From NCBI GenBank assembly GCA_019054805.1, contig JAHQIY010000013.1, positions 930,001 to 994,000 of the forward strand: 64,000 nucleotides of DNA. The letters are read 5' to 3'. The translations under genes were made by a program, and so were the position numbers. Each line of letters starts with the position of its first letter. The stretch's first letter is position 1. Of the stretch, positions 30,301 through 43,200 are shown piece by piece. This stretch comes from Brachionus manjavacas (lineage: Eukaryota > Rotifera > Eurotatoria > Ploima > Brachionidae). Below the pieces are notes generated by a model. That model did not search any database. It was not told where the DNA came from and saw nothing but the letters and a program-made list of their open reading frames with translations.

Positions 30301-30728
30301 CATAAACACTTTGACTCAGACTTAAAAAAAAACAAATAAAAGCCTTTAGCTTGGACTTTGAAGAAGAAAAAAATTATTAGTCCGGACTTGGACTCGACTT
30401 GAGACTTGTAACTTTTAAAAAACTCTGGAGAGGCCATAACAGCAGTACTTACATAGACGATGATGTTGTATTTGAGCACCTTGTCAAAGTGGGTCTTTTT
30501 GTTGTAGTAGTTTATTTTGTAGAGGACACAGTGCATGAGAGTGTGCGCAAAATCGCACAGCGAGTCAATGCGACTGCTCTGGCTGCTAATTTGTTTTGAT
30601 TCACGGCTGAGCTCAGACACCGGCTCCAGCCTCATCTTTTTGCTGCACTTGGACATGTGCAGGTCGTCTAGCTGCTCTTCGGCCGGCTCCACCACTTCCA
30701 CCAGCTCCTCTTCGTCACAGTAGTCCAT
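27356..30728 (-). CDS. MAD2L2: MAD2L2/REV7, HORMA-domain protein, four exons
   Basis: Join of 30453-30728, 29937-30053, 29688-29862 and 27356-27609 (phases 0, 0, 1), 273 residues; human MAD2L2 has 211. Exon 1 encodes an acidic N-terminal extension of about 53 residues, then the start of the HORMA fold: SLCDFAHTLMHCVLYKIN and HFDKVLKYNIIVY, matching the REV7 helix and following strand. Exon 4 holds the best evidence: FKWQIQMRTS, LFKLFAWRQCDREE (cf. human FPWILADE) and ISIKPVKTLSHCSMRAQLFIEQ (cf. PLKTMTSDILKMQLYVEE). REV7 is the adaptor of DNA polymerase zeta with REV3 and part of shieldin. Donors of exons 1 and 3 and the acceptors of exons 2 and 4 are good; the exon 2/3 border (intron of only 74 bases, acceptor TTGAAG) is the least certain. 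Confidence 0.85.
27780..28000 (+). pseudogene. pogo/Tigger-like transposase C-terminal fragment
   Basis: Plus-strand frame reads DANAQVISSKEAINRINGLK and after a frame break QPSITDFFRK, the same segment as in 21845-22010. No terminal repeat follows here. It lies antisense in REV7 intron 3. Confidence 0.5.
28255..28510 (+). repeat. LINE family B 3' UTR and tail
   Basis: Pyrimidine-rich sequence like the 3' UTR of the copy at 20880-21795, ending ACTGAAGGAGC-ATTA-GCTC (28457-28475) and AAATATATAAATAAA. Antisense in REV7 intron 3. Confidence 0.5.
28840..29035 (+). pseudogene. Tc1/mariner transposase C-terminal fragment
   Basis: Plus strand reads SPPNSPDLNTIEMVWSEM, the hallmark around the third catalytic acidic residue of Tc1/mariner transposases, then a stop and a basic helical stretch (KKVKDKAKAIFEIHKKLQ). 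Only the C-terminal part remains. Antisense in REV7 intron 3. Confidence 0.7.
29036..29687. other. REV7 intron 3, AT-rich part
   Basis: No coding signal or recognised repeat. Confidence 0.5.
30100..30430. repeat. Dispersed repeat in REV7 intron 1 related to the ATG2 intron 3 minisatellite
   Basis: ATTATTTGCCGTTCCATG at about 30215-30232 and GCGGCCAAATG near 30243 are the inverse of the 41-bp minisatellite unit. CTTGGACTCGACTTGAGACT near 30390-30409 matches the ATG2 intron 3 sequence at 13590-13640 in direct orientation. Both loci therefore carry parts of one dispersed element, rearranged differently. The class is unknown. Confidence 0.5.
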
Positions 30729-30873
30729 ATTTGTTTTTTTTCTGCTTCAGATTCAGCTTAGCTGCTTAAACTGGCTTGGAAATTTTGCGATTTTAAATTA
30801 AATAATTTATGCAAAATATGCTTGTTGAAAATCCACTTTCAAGTCTCAATAAAATGCGTAATTTAGAATTTGA

Positions 30874-31100
30874 TTATAATAATTTATAATCGATTCTGAG
30901 CAAAAAAGGGTCTTGTGATCTTTCGCGAATATTTAATGCATGTGGTTGTGAGTGAGGCTTGAAGTTGACGCCTCGAGACTCTGTGCAAATTGCGTTTGAG
31001 GCTAAATTGCTAATATCGTCTCGTTCGCTGTCGATTTGCGAACTTATTTTTCTGCTAAGCAAAGGTTATATTTGATGAGTGTTGCAGCTGAAGTCTATCC
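30874..31100 (-). other. Possible unassigned exon
   Basis: A block of about 43% GC in otherwise AT-rich DNA. The minus strand is open from about 31062 to a stop at 30874, reading ISSQIDSERDDISNLASNAI and later HSQPHALNIRERSQDPFLLR. A plausible acceptor (TTTGCTTAGCAG) lies just upstream. It could be the last exon of a gene whose other exons lie beyond the satellite array, or 5' sequence of REV7. I do not recognise it. Confidence 0.25.
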
Positions 31101-31297
31101 GAAGATGGCAGGTAGTTAAACAAAAGATCAAAACACATATTATGTAATTTGGCTTTGTGAGATATTTATGTTGTTGTTGTTGTGCATTAAACTTTAAATT
31201 GAATACTTTGGATCAAAAAGAATGTAGTCGCCTAGTCAAGATAAAAGACAGACTCGATTCTTTGTTTTTTTGCCAGAAAAATTTCATCTACAAGGCA

Positions 31298-34200
31298 TGT
31301 CAAGAAAATTTCAAGATCTTTCTAGTGGTAACTTCGGTTTTCCAAAATTCGAAAAATCGATTGCATAAAACCTATTTGAAAACTGTAAAAAACGGGTTTT
31401 TTGCTCTTTTTCGAAGTCGCCTAATTTCTTGTCCTTTTTTACTTTTTGGACTTCTGTAAATTGTATCATGTAGAACTTTTTGCGCTCTTGAATTTGAGCT
31501 ATTAATCATTATGGTAGCTAAAAAATTGACCATTCTGCAGTGACTTGAAAACTGAGTCCTTGGCAAACACTTGTAAGTTTCCCATGTGCATAACTTTTCG
31601 AATCTTGGACCTTTTTTGGATCTGTAAAAGCCAAAGTCAAGAAAATTTCAAGATCTTTCTAGTGGTAACTTCGGTTTTCCAAAATTCGAAAAATCGATTG
31701 CATAAAACCTATTTGAAAACTGTAAAAAAACGGGTTTTTTGCTCTTTTTCGAAGTCGCCTAATTTCTTGTCCTTTTTACTTTTTGGACTTCTGTAAATTG
31801 TATCATGTAGAACTTTTTGCGCTCTTGAATTTGAGCTATTAATCATTATGGTAGCTAAAAAATTGACCATTCTGCAGTGACTTGAAAACTGAGTCCTTGG
31901 CAAACACTTGTAAGTTTCCCATGTGCATAACTTTTCGAATCTTGGACCTTTTTTGGATCTGTAAAAGCCAAAGTCAAGAAAATTTCAAGATCTTTCTAGT
32001 GGTAACTTCGGTTTTCCAAAATTCGAAAAATCGATTGCATAAAACCTATTTGAAAACTGTAAAAAAACGGGTTTTTTGCTCTTTTTCGAAGTCGCCTAAT
32101 TTCTTGTCCTTTTTACTTTTTGGACTTCTGTAAATTGTATCATGTAGAACTTTTTGCGCTCTTGAATTTGAGCTATTAATCATTATGGTAGCTAAAAAAT
32201 TGACCATTCTGCAGTGACTTGAAAACTGAGTCCTTGGCAAACACTTGTAAGTTTCCCATGTGCATAACTTTTCGAATCTTGGACCTTTTTTGGATCTGTA
32301 AAAGCCAAAGTCAAGAAAATTTCAAGATCTTTCTAGTGGTAACTTCGGTTTTCCAAAATTCGAAAAATCGATTGCATAAAACCTATTTGAAAACTGTAAA
32401 AAAACGGGTTTTTTGCTCTTTTTCGAAGTCGCCTAATTTCTTGTCCTTTTTACTTTTTGGACTTCTGTAAATTGTATCATGTAGAACTTTTTGCGCTCTT
32501 GAATTTGAGCTATTAATCATTATGGTAGCTAAAAAATTGACCATTCTGCAGTGACTTGAAAACTGAGTCCTTGGCAAACACTTGTAAGTTTCCCATGTGC
32601 ATAACTTTTCGAATCTTGGACCTTTTTTGGATCTGTAAAAGCCAAAGTCAAGAAAATTTCAAGATCTTTCTAGTGGTAACTTCGGTTTTCCAAAATTCGA
32701 AAAATCGATTGCATAAAACCTATTTGAAAACTGTAAAAAACGGGTTTTTTGCTCTTTTTCGAAGTCGCCTAATTTCTTGTCCTTTTTACTTTTTGGACTT
32801 CTGTAAATTGTATCATGTAGAACTTTTTGCGCTCTTGAATTTGAGCTATTAATCATTATGGTAGCTAAAAAATTGACCATTCTGCAGTGACTTGAAAACT
32901 GAGTCCTTGGCAAACACTTGTAAGTTTCCCATGTGCATAACTTTTCGAATCTTGGACCTTTTTTGGATCTGTAAAAGCCAAAGTCAAGAAAATTTCAAGA
33001 TCTTTCTAGTGGTAACTTCGGTTTTCCAAAATTCGAAAAATCGATTGCATAAAACCTATTTGAAAACTGTAAAAAAACGGGTTTTTTGCTCTTTTTCGAA
33101 GTCGCCTAATTTCTTGTCCTTTTTACTTTTTGGACTTCTGTAAATTGTATCATGTAGAACTTTTTGCGCTCTTGAATTTGAGCTATTAATCATTATCGTA
33201 GCTAAAAAATTGACCATTCTGCAGTGACTTGAAAACTGAGTCCTTGGCAAACACTTGTAAGTTTCCCATGTGCATAACTTTTCGAATCTTGGACCTTTTT
33301 TGGATCTGTAAAAGCCAAAGTCAAGAAAATTTCAAGATCTTTCTAGTGGTAACTTCGGTTTTCCAAAATTCGAAAAATTGATTGCATAAAACCTATTTGA
33401 AAACTGTAAAAAAACGGGTTTTTTGCTCTTTTTCGAAGTCGCCTAATTTCTTGTCCTTTTTACTTTTTGGACTCCTGTAAATTGTATCATGTAGAACTTT
33501 TTGCGCTCTTGAATTTGAGCTATTAATCATTATCGTAGCTAAAAAATTGACCATTCTGCAGTGACTTGAAAACTGAGTCCTTGGCAAACACTTGTAAGTT
33601 TCCCATGTGCATAACTTTTCGAATCTTGGACCTTTTTTGGATCTGTAAAAGCCAAAGTCAAGAAAATTTCAAGATCTTTCTAGTGGTAACTTCGGTTTTC
33701 CAAAATTCGAAAAATCGATTGCATAAAACCTATTTGAAAACTGTAAAAAAACGGGTTTTTTGCTCTTTTTCGAAGTCGCCTAATTTCTTGTCCTTTTTAC
33801 TTTTTGGACTTCTGTAAATTGTATCATGTAGAACTTTTTGCGCTCTTGAATTTGAGCTATTAATCATTATCGTAGCTAAAAAATTGACCATTCTGCAGTG
33901 ACTTGAAAACTGAGTCCTTGGCAAACACTTGTAAGTTTCCCATGTGCATAACTTTTCGAATCTTGGACCTTTTTTGGATCTGTAAAAGCCAAAGTCAAGA
34001 AAATTTCAAGATCTTTCTAGTGGTAACTTCGGTTTTCCAAAATTCGAAAAATTGATTGCATAAAACCTATTTGAAAACTGTAAAAAAACGGGTTTTTTGC
34101 TCTTTTTCGAAGTCGCCTAATTTCTTGTCCTTTTTACTTTTTGGACTCCTGTAAATTGTATCATGTAGAACTTTTTGCGCTCTTGAATTTGAGCTATTAA

Positions 34201-37200
34201 TCATTATCGTAGCTAAAAAATTGACCATTCTGCAGTGACTTGAAAACTGAGTCCTTGGCAAACACTTGTAAGTTTCCCATGTGCATAACTTTTCGAATCT
34301 TGGACCTTTTTTGGATCTGTAAAAGCCAAAGTCAAGAAAATTTCAAGATCTTTCTAGTGGTACTTTCGGTTTTCCAAAATTCGAAAAATTGATTGCATAA
34401 AACCTATTTGAAAACTGTAAAAAAACGGGTTTTTTGCTCTTTTTCGAAGTCGCCTAATTTCTTGTCCTTTTTACTTTTTGGACTTCTGTAAATTGTATCA
34501 TGTAGAACTTTTTGCGCTCTTGAATTTGAGCTATTAATCATTATCGTAGCTAAAAAATTGACCATTCTGCAGTGACTTGAAAACTGAGTCCTTGGCAAAC
34601 ACTTGTAAGTTTCCCATGTGCATAACTTTTCGAATCTTGGACCTTTTTTGGATCTGTAAAAGCCAAAGTCAAGAAAATTTCAAGATCTTTCTAGTGGTAA
34701 CTTCGGTTTTCCAAAATTCGAAAAATTGATTGCATAAAACCTATTTGAAAACTGTAAAAAAACGGGTTTTTTGCTCTTTTTCGAAGTCGCCTAATTTCTT
34801 GTCCTTTTTACTTTTTGGACTTCTGTAAATTGTATCATGTAGAACTTTTTGCGCTCTTGAATTTGAGCTATTAATCATTATCGTAGCTAAAAAATTGACC
34901 ATTCTGCAGTGACTTGAAAACTGAGTCCTTGGCAAACACTTGTAAGTTTCCCATGTGCATAACTTTTCGAATCTTGGACCTTTTTTGGATCTGTAAAAGC
35001 CAAAGTCAAGAAAATTTCAAGATCTTTCTAGTGGTAACTTCGGTTTTCCAAAATTCGAAAAATTGATTGCATAAAACCTATTTGAAAACTGTAAAAAAAC
35101 GGGTTTTTTGCTCTTTTTCGAAGTCGCCTAATTTCTTGTCCTTTTTACTTTTTGGACTCCTGTAAATTGTATCATGTAGAACTTTTTGCGCTCTTGAATT
35201 TGAGCTATTAATCATTATCGTAGCTAAAAAATTGACCATTCTGCAGTGACTTGAAAACTGAGTCCTTGGCAAACACTTGTAAGTTTCCCATGTGCATAAC
35301 TTTTCGAATCTTGGACCTTTTTTGGATCTGTAAAAGCCAAAGTCAAGAAAATTTCAAGATCTTTCTAGTGGTAACTTCGGTTTTCCAAAATTCGAAAAAT
35401 TGATTGCATAAAACCTATTTGAAAACTGTAAAAAAACGGGTTTTTTGCTCTTTTTCGAAGTCGCCTAATTTCTTGTCCTTTTTACTTTTTGGACTCCTGT
35501 AAATTGTATCATGTAGAACTTTTTGCGCTCTTGAATTTGAGCTATTAATCATTATCGTAGCTAAAAAATTGACCATTCTGCAGTGACTTGAAAACTGAGT
35601 CCTTGGCAAACACTTGTAAGTTTCCCATGTGCATAACTTTTCGAATCTTGGACCTTTTTTGGATCTGTAAAAGCCAAAGTCAAGAAAATTTCAAGATCTT
35701 TCTAGTGGTAACTTCGGTTTTCCAAAATTCGAAAAATTGATTGCATAAAACCTATTTGAAAACTGTAAAAAAACGGGTTTTTTGCTCTTTTTCGAAGTCG
35801 CCTAATTTCTTGTCCTTTTTACTTTTTGGACTCCTGTAAATTGTATCATGTAGAACTTTTTGCGCTCTTGAATTTGAGCTATTAATCATTATCGTAGCTA
35901 AAAAATTGACCATTCTGCAGTGACTTGAAAACTGAGTCCTTGGCAAACACTTGTAAGTTTCCCATGTGCATAACTTTTCGAATCTTGGACCTTTTTTGGA
36001 TCTGTAAAAGCCAAAGTCAAGAAAATTTCAAGATCTTTCTAGTGGTAACTTCGGTTTTCCAAAATTCGAAAAATTGATTGCATAAAACCTATTTGAAAAC
36101 TGTAAAAAAACGGGTTTTTTGCTCTTTTTCGAAGTCGCCTAATTTCTTGTCCTTTTTACTTTTTGGACTCCTGTAAATTGTATCATGTAGAACTTTTTGC
36201 GCTCTTGAATTTGAGCTATTAATCATTATCGTAGCTAAAAAATTGACCATTCTGCAGTGACTTGAAAACTGAGTCCTTGGCAAACACTTGTAAGTTTCCC
36301 ATGTGCATAACTTTTCGAATCTTGGACCTTTTTTGGATCTGTAAAAGCCAAAGTCAAGAAAATTTCAAGATCTTTCTAGTGGTAACTTCGGTTTTCCAAA
36401 ATTCGAAAAATTGATTGCATAAAACCTATTTGAAAACTGTAAAAAAACGGGTTTTTTGCTCTTTTTCGAAGTCGCCTAATTTCTTGTCCTTTTTACTTTT
36501 TGGACTCCTGTAAATTGTATCATGTAGAACTTTTTGCGCTCTTGAATTTGAGCTATTAATCATTATCGTAGCTAAAAAATTGACCATTCTGCAGTGACTT
36601 GAAAACTGAGTCCTTGGCAAACACTTGTAAGTTTCCCATGTGCATAACTTTTCGAATCTTGGACCTTTTTTGGATCTGTAAAAGCCAAAGTCAAGAAAAT
36701 TTCAAGATCTTTCTAGTGGTAACTTCGGTTTTCCAAAATTCGAAAAATTGATTGCATAAAACCTATTTGAAAACTGTAAAAAAACGGGTTTTTTGCTCTT
36801 TTTCGAAGTCGCCTAATTTCTTGTCCTTTTTACTTTTTGGACTCCTGTAAATTGTATCATGTAGAACTTTTTGCGCTCTTGAATTTGAGCTATTAATCAT
36901 TATCGTAGCTAAAAAATTGACCATTCTGCAGTGACTTGAAAACTGAGTCCTTGGCAAACACTTGTAAGTTTCCCATGTGCATAACTTTTCGAATCTTGGA
37001 CCTTTTTTGGATCTGTAAAAGCCAAAGTCAAGAAAATTTCAAGATCTTTCTAGTGGTAACTTCGGTTTTCCAAAATTCGAAAAATTGATTGCATAAAACC
37101 TATTTGAAAACTGTAAAAAAACGGGTTTTTTGCTCTTTTTCGAAGTCGCCTAATTTCTTGTCCTTTTTACTTTTTGGACTCCTGTAAATTGTATCATGTA

Positions 37201-40200
37201 GAACTTTTTGCGCTCTTGAATTTGAGCTATTAATCATTATCGTAGCTAAAAAATTGACCATTCTGCAGTGACTTGAAAACTGAGTCCTTGGCAAACACTT
37301 GTAAGTTTCCCATGTGCATAACTTTTCGAATCTTGGACCTTTTTTGGATCTGTAAAAGCCAAAGTCAAGAAAATTTCAAGATCTTTCTAGTGGTAACTTC
37401 GGTTTTCCAAAATTCGAAAAATTGATTGCATAAAACCTATTTGAAAACTGTAAAAAAACGGGTTTTTTGCTCTTTTTCGAAGTCGCCTAATTTCTTGTCC
37501 TTTTTACTTTTTGGACTCCTGTAAATTGTATCATGTAGAACTTTTTGCGCTCTTGAATTTGAGCTATTAATCATTATCGTAGCTAAAAAATTGACCATTC
37601 TGCAGTGACTTGAAAACTGAGTCCTTGGCAAACACTTGTAAGTTTCCCATGTGCATAACTTTTCGAATCTTGGACCTTTTTTGGATCTGTAAAAGCCAAA
37701 GTCAAGAAAATTTCAAGATCTTTCTAGTGGTAACTTCGGTTTTCCAAAATTCGAAAAATTGATTGCATAAAACCTATTTGAAAACTGTAAAAAAACGGGT
37801 TTTTTGCTCTTTTTCGAAGTCGCCTAATTTCTTGTCCTTTTTACTTTTTGGACTCCTGTAAATTGTATCATGTAGAACTTTTTGCGCTCTTGAATTTGAG
37901 CTATTAATCATTATCGTAGCTAAAAAATTGACCATTCTGCAGTGACTTGAAAACTGAGTCCTTGGCAAACACTTGTAAGTTTCCCATGTGCATAACTTTT
38001 CGAATCTTGGACCTTTTTTGGATCTGTAAAAGCCAAAGTCAAGAAAATTTCAAGATCTTTCTAGTGGTAACTTCGGTTTTCCAAAATTCGAAAAATTGAT
38101 TGCATAAAACCTATTTGAAAACTGTAAAAAAACGGGTTTTTTGCTCTTTTTCGAAGTCGCCTAATTTCTTGTCCTTTTTACTTTTTGGACTCCTGTAAAT
38201 TGTATCATGTAGAACTTTTTGCGCTCTTGAATTTGAGCTATTAATCATTATCGTAGCTAAAAAATTGACCATTCTGCAGTGACTTGAAAACTGAGTCCTT
38301 GGCAAACACTTGTAAGTTTCCCATGTGCATAACTTTTCGAATCTTGGACCTTTTTTGGATCTGTAAAAGCCAAAGTCAAGAAAATTTCAAGATCTTTCTA
38401 GTGGTAACTTCGGTTTTCCAAAATTCGAAAAATTGATTGCATAAAACCTATTTGAAAACTGTAAAAAAACGGGTTTTTTGCTCTTTTTCGAAGTCGCCTA
38501 ATTTCTTGTCCTTTTTACTTTTTGGACTCCTGTAAATTGTATCATGTAGAACTTTTTGCGCTCTTGAATTTGAGCTATTAATCATTATCGTAGCTAAAAA
38601 ATTGACCATTCTGCAGTGACTTGAAAACTGAGTCCTTGGCAAACACTTGTAAGTTTCCCATGTGCATAACTTTTCGAATCTTGGACCTTTTTTGGATCTG
38701 TAAAAGCCAAAGTCAAGAAAATTTCAAGATCTTTCTAGTGGTAACTTCGGTATTCCAAAATTCGAAAAATTGATTGCATAAAACCTATTTGAAAACTGTA
38801 AAAAAACGGGTTTTTTGCTCTTTTTCGAAGTCGCCTAATTTCTTGTCCTTTTTACTTTTTGGACTCCTGTAAATTGTATCATGTAGAACTTTTTGCGCTC
38901 TTGAATTTGAGCTATTAATCATTATCGTAGCTAAAAAATTGACCATTCTGCAGTGACTTGAAAACTGAGTCCTTGGCAAACACTTGTAAGTTTCCCATGT
39001 GCATAACTTTTCGAATCTTGGACCTTTTTTGGATCTGTAAAAGCCAAAGTCAAGAAAATTTCAAGATCTTTCTAGTGGTAACTTCGGTTTTCCAAAATTC
39101 GAAAAATTGATTGCATAAAACCTATTTGAAAACTGTAAAAAAACGGGTTTTTTGCTCTTTTTCGAAGTCGCCTAATTTCTTGTCCTTTTTACTTTTTGGA
39201 CTTCTGTAAATTGTATCATGTAGAACTTTTTGCGCTCTTGAATTTGAGCTATTAATCATTATCGTAGCTAAAAAATTGACCATTCTGCAGTGACTTGAAA
39301 ACTGAGTCCTTGGCAAACACTTGTAAGTTTCCCATGTGCATAACTTTTCGAATCTTGGACCTTTTTTGGATCTGTAAAAGCCAAAGTCAAGAAAATTTCA
39401 AGATCTTTCTAGTGGTAACTTCGGTTTTCCAAAATTCGAAAAATTGATTGCATAAAACCTATTTGAAAACTGTAAAAAAACGGGTTTTTTGCTCTTTTTC
39501 GAAGTCGCCTAATTTCTTGTCCTTTTTACTTTTTGGACTCCTGTAAATTGTATCATGTAGAACTTTTTGCGCTCTTGAATTTGAGCTATTAATCATTATC
39601 GTAGCTAAAAAATTGACCATTCTGCAGTGACTTGAAAACTGAGTCCTTGGCAAACACTTGTAAGTTTCCCATGTGCATAACTTTTCGAATCTTGGACCTT
39701 TTTTGGATCTGTAAAAGCCAAAGTCAAGAAAATTTCAAGATCTTTCTAGTGGTAACTTCGGTTTTCCAAAATTCGAAAAATTGATTGCATAAAACCTATT
39801 TGAAAACTGTAAAAAAACGGGTTTTTTGCTCTTTTTCGAAGTCGCCTAATTTCTTGTCCTTTTTACTTTTTGGACTCCTGTAAATTGTATCATGTAGAAC
39901 TTTTTGCGCTCTTGAATTTGAGCTATTAATCATTATCGTAGCTAAAAAATTGACCATTCTGCAGTGACTTGAAAACTGAGTCCTTGGCAAACACTTGTAA
40001 GTTTCCCATGTGCATAACTTTTCGAATCTTGGACCTTTTTTGGATCTGTAAAAGCCAAAGTCAAGAAAATTTCAAGATCTTTCTAGTGGTAACTTCGGTT
40101 TTCCAAAATTCGAAAAATTGATTGCATAAAACCTATTTGAAAACTGTAAAAAAACGGGTTTTTTGCTCTTTTTCGAAGTCGCCTAATTTCTTGTCCTTTT

Positions 40201-43200
40201 TACTTTTTGGACTCCTGTAAATTGTATCATGTAGAACTTTTTGCGCTCTTGAATTTGAGCTATTAATCATTATCGTAGCTAAAAAATTGACCATTCTGCA
40301 GTGACTTGAAAACTGAGTCCTTGGCAAACACTTGTAAGTTTCCCATGTGCATAACTTTTCGAATCTTGGACCTTTTTTGGATCTGTAAAAGCCAAAGTCA
40401 AGAAAATTTCAAGATCTTTCTAGTGGTAACTTCGGTTTTCCAAAATTCGAAAAATTGATTGCATAAAACCTATTTGAAAACTGTAAAAAAACGGGTTTTT
40501 TGCTCTTTTTCGAAGTCGCCTAATTTCTTGTCCTTTTTACTTTTTGGACTCCTGTAAATTGTATCATGTAGAACTTTTTGCGCTCTTGAATTTGAGCTAT
40601 TAATCATTATCGTAGCTAAAAAATTGACCATTCTGCAGTGACTTGAAAACTGAGTCCTTGGCAAACACTTGTAAGTTTCCCATGTGCATAACTTTTCGAA
40701 TCTTGGACCTTTTTTGGATCTGTAAAAGCCAAAGTCAAGAAAATTTCAAGATCTTTCTAGTGGTAACTTCGGTTTTCCAAAATTCGAAAAATTGATTGCA
40801 TAAAACCTATTTGAAAACTGTAAAAAAACGGGTTTTTTGCTCTTTTTCGAAGTCGCCTAATTTCTTGTCCTTTTTACTTTTTGGACTCCTGTAAATTGTA
40901 TCATGTAGAACTTTTTGCGCTCTTGAATTTGAGCTATTAATCATTATCGTAGCTAAAAAATTGACCATTCTGCAGTGACTTGAAAACTGAGTCCTTGGCA
41001 AACACTTGTAAGTTTCCCATGTGCATAACTTTTCGAATCTTGGACCTTTTTTGGATCTGTAAAAGCCAAAGTCAAGAAAATTTCAAGATCTTTCTAGTGG
41101 TAACTTCGGTTTTCCAAAATTCGAAAAATTGATTGCATAAAACCTATTTGAAAACTGTAAAAAAACGGGTTTTTTGCTCTTTTTCGAAGTCGCCTAATTT
41201 CTTGTCCTTTTTACTTTTTGGACTCCTGTAAATTGTATCATGTAGAACTTTTTGCGCTCTTGAATTTGAGCTATTAATCATTATCGTAGCTAAAAAATTG
41301 ACCATTCTGCAGTGACTTGAAAACTGAGTCCTTGGCAAACACTTGTAAGTTTCCCATGTGCATAACTTTTCGAATCTTGGACCTTTTTTGGATCTGTAAA
41401 AGCCAAAGTCAAGAAAATTTCAAGATCTTTCTAGTGGTAACTTCGGTTTTCCAAAATTCGAAAAATTGATTGCATAAAACCTATTTGAAAACTGTAAAAA
41501 AACGGGTTTTTTGCTCTTTTTCGAAGTCGCCTAATTTCTTGTCCTTTTTACTTTTTGGACTTCTGTAAATTGTATCATGTAGAACTTTTTGCGCTCTTGA
41601 ATTTGAGCTATTAATCATTATCGTAGCTAAAAAATTGACCATTCTGCAGTGACTTGAAAACTGAGTCCTTGGCAAACACTTGTAAGTTTCCCATGTGCAT
41701 AACTTTTCGAATCTTGGACCTTTTTTGGATCTGTAAAAGCCAAAGTCAAGAAAATTTCAAGATCTTTCTAGTGGTAACTTCGGTTTTCCAAAATTCGAAA
41801 AATTGATTGCATAAAACCTATTTGAAAACTGTAAAAAAACGGGTTTTTTGCTCTTTTTCGAAGTCGCCTAATTTCTTGTCCTTTTTACTTTTTGGACTCC
41901 TGTAAATTGTATCATGTAGAACTTTTTGCGCTCTTGAATTTGAGCTATTAATCATTATCGTAGCTAAAAAATTGACCATTCTGCAGTGACTTGAAAACTG
42001 AGTCCTTGGCAAACACTTGTAAGTTTCCCATGTGCATAACTTTTCGAATCTTGGACCTTTTTTGGATCTGTAAAAGCCAAAGTCAAGAAAATTTCAAGAT
42101 CTTTCTAGTGGTAACTTCGGTTTTCCAAAATTCGAAAAATTGATTGCATAAAACCTATTTGAAAACTGTAAAAAAACGGGTTTTTTGCTCTTTTTCGAAG
42201 TCGCCTAATTTCTTGTCCTTTTTACTTTTTGGACTTCTGTAAATTGTATCATGTAGAACTTTTTGCGCTCTTGAATTTGAGCTATTAATCATTATCGTAG
42301 CTAAAAAATTGACCATTCTGCAGTGACTTGAAAACTGAGTCCTTGGCAAACACTTGTAAGTTTCCCATGTGCATAACTTTTCGAATCTTGGACCTTTTTT
42401 GGATCTGTAAAAGCCAAAGTCAAGAAAATTTCAAGATCTTTCTAGTGGTAACTTCGGTTTTCCAAAATTCGAAAAATTGATTGCATAAAACCTATTTGAA
42501 AACTGTAAAAAAACGGGTTTTTTGCTCTTTTTCGAAGTCGCCTAATTTCTTGTCCTTTTTACTTTTTGGACTCCTGTAAATTGTATCATGTAGAACTTTT
42601 TGCGCTCTTGAATTTGAGCTATTAATCATTATCGTAGCTAAAAAATTGACCATTCTGCAGTGACTTGAAAACTGAGTCCTTGGCAAACACTTGTAAGTTT
42701 CCCATGTGCATAACTTTTCGAATCTTGGACCTTTTTTGGATCTGTAAAAGCCAAAGTCAAGAAAATTTCAAGATCTTTCTAGTGGTAACTTCGGTTTTCC
42801 AAAATTCGAAAAATTGATTGCATAAAACCTATTTGAAAACTGTAAAAAAACGGGTTTTTTGCTCTTTTTCGAAGTCGCCTAATTTCTTGTCCTTTTTACT
42901 TTTTGGACTCCTGTAAATTGTATCATGTAGAACTTTTTGCGCTCTTGAATTTGAGCTATTAATCATTATCGTAGCTAAAAAATTGACCATTCTGCAGTGA
43001 CTTGAAAACTGAGTCCTTGGCAAACACTTGTAAGTTTCCCATGTGCATAACTTTTCGAATCTTGGACCTTTTTTGGATCTGTAAAAGCCAAAGTCAAGAA
43101 AATTTCAAGATCTTTCTAGTGGTAACTTCGGTTTTCCAAAATTCGAAAAATTGATTGCATAAAACCTATTTGAAAACTGTAAAAAAACGGGTTTTTTGCT

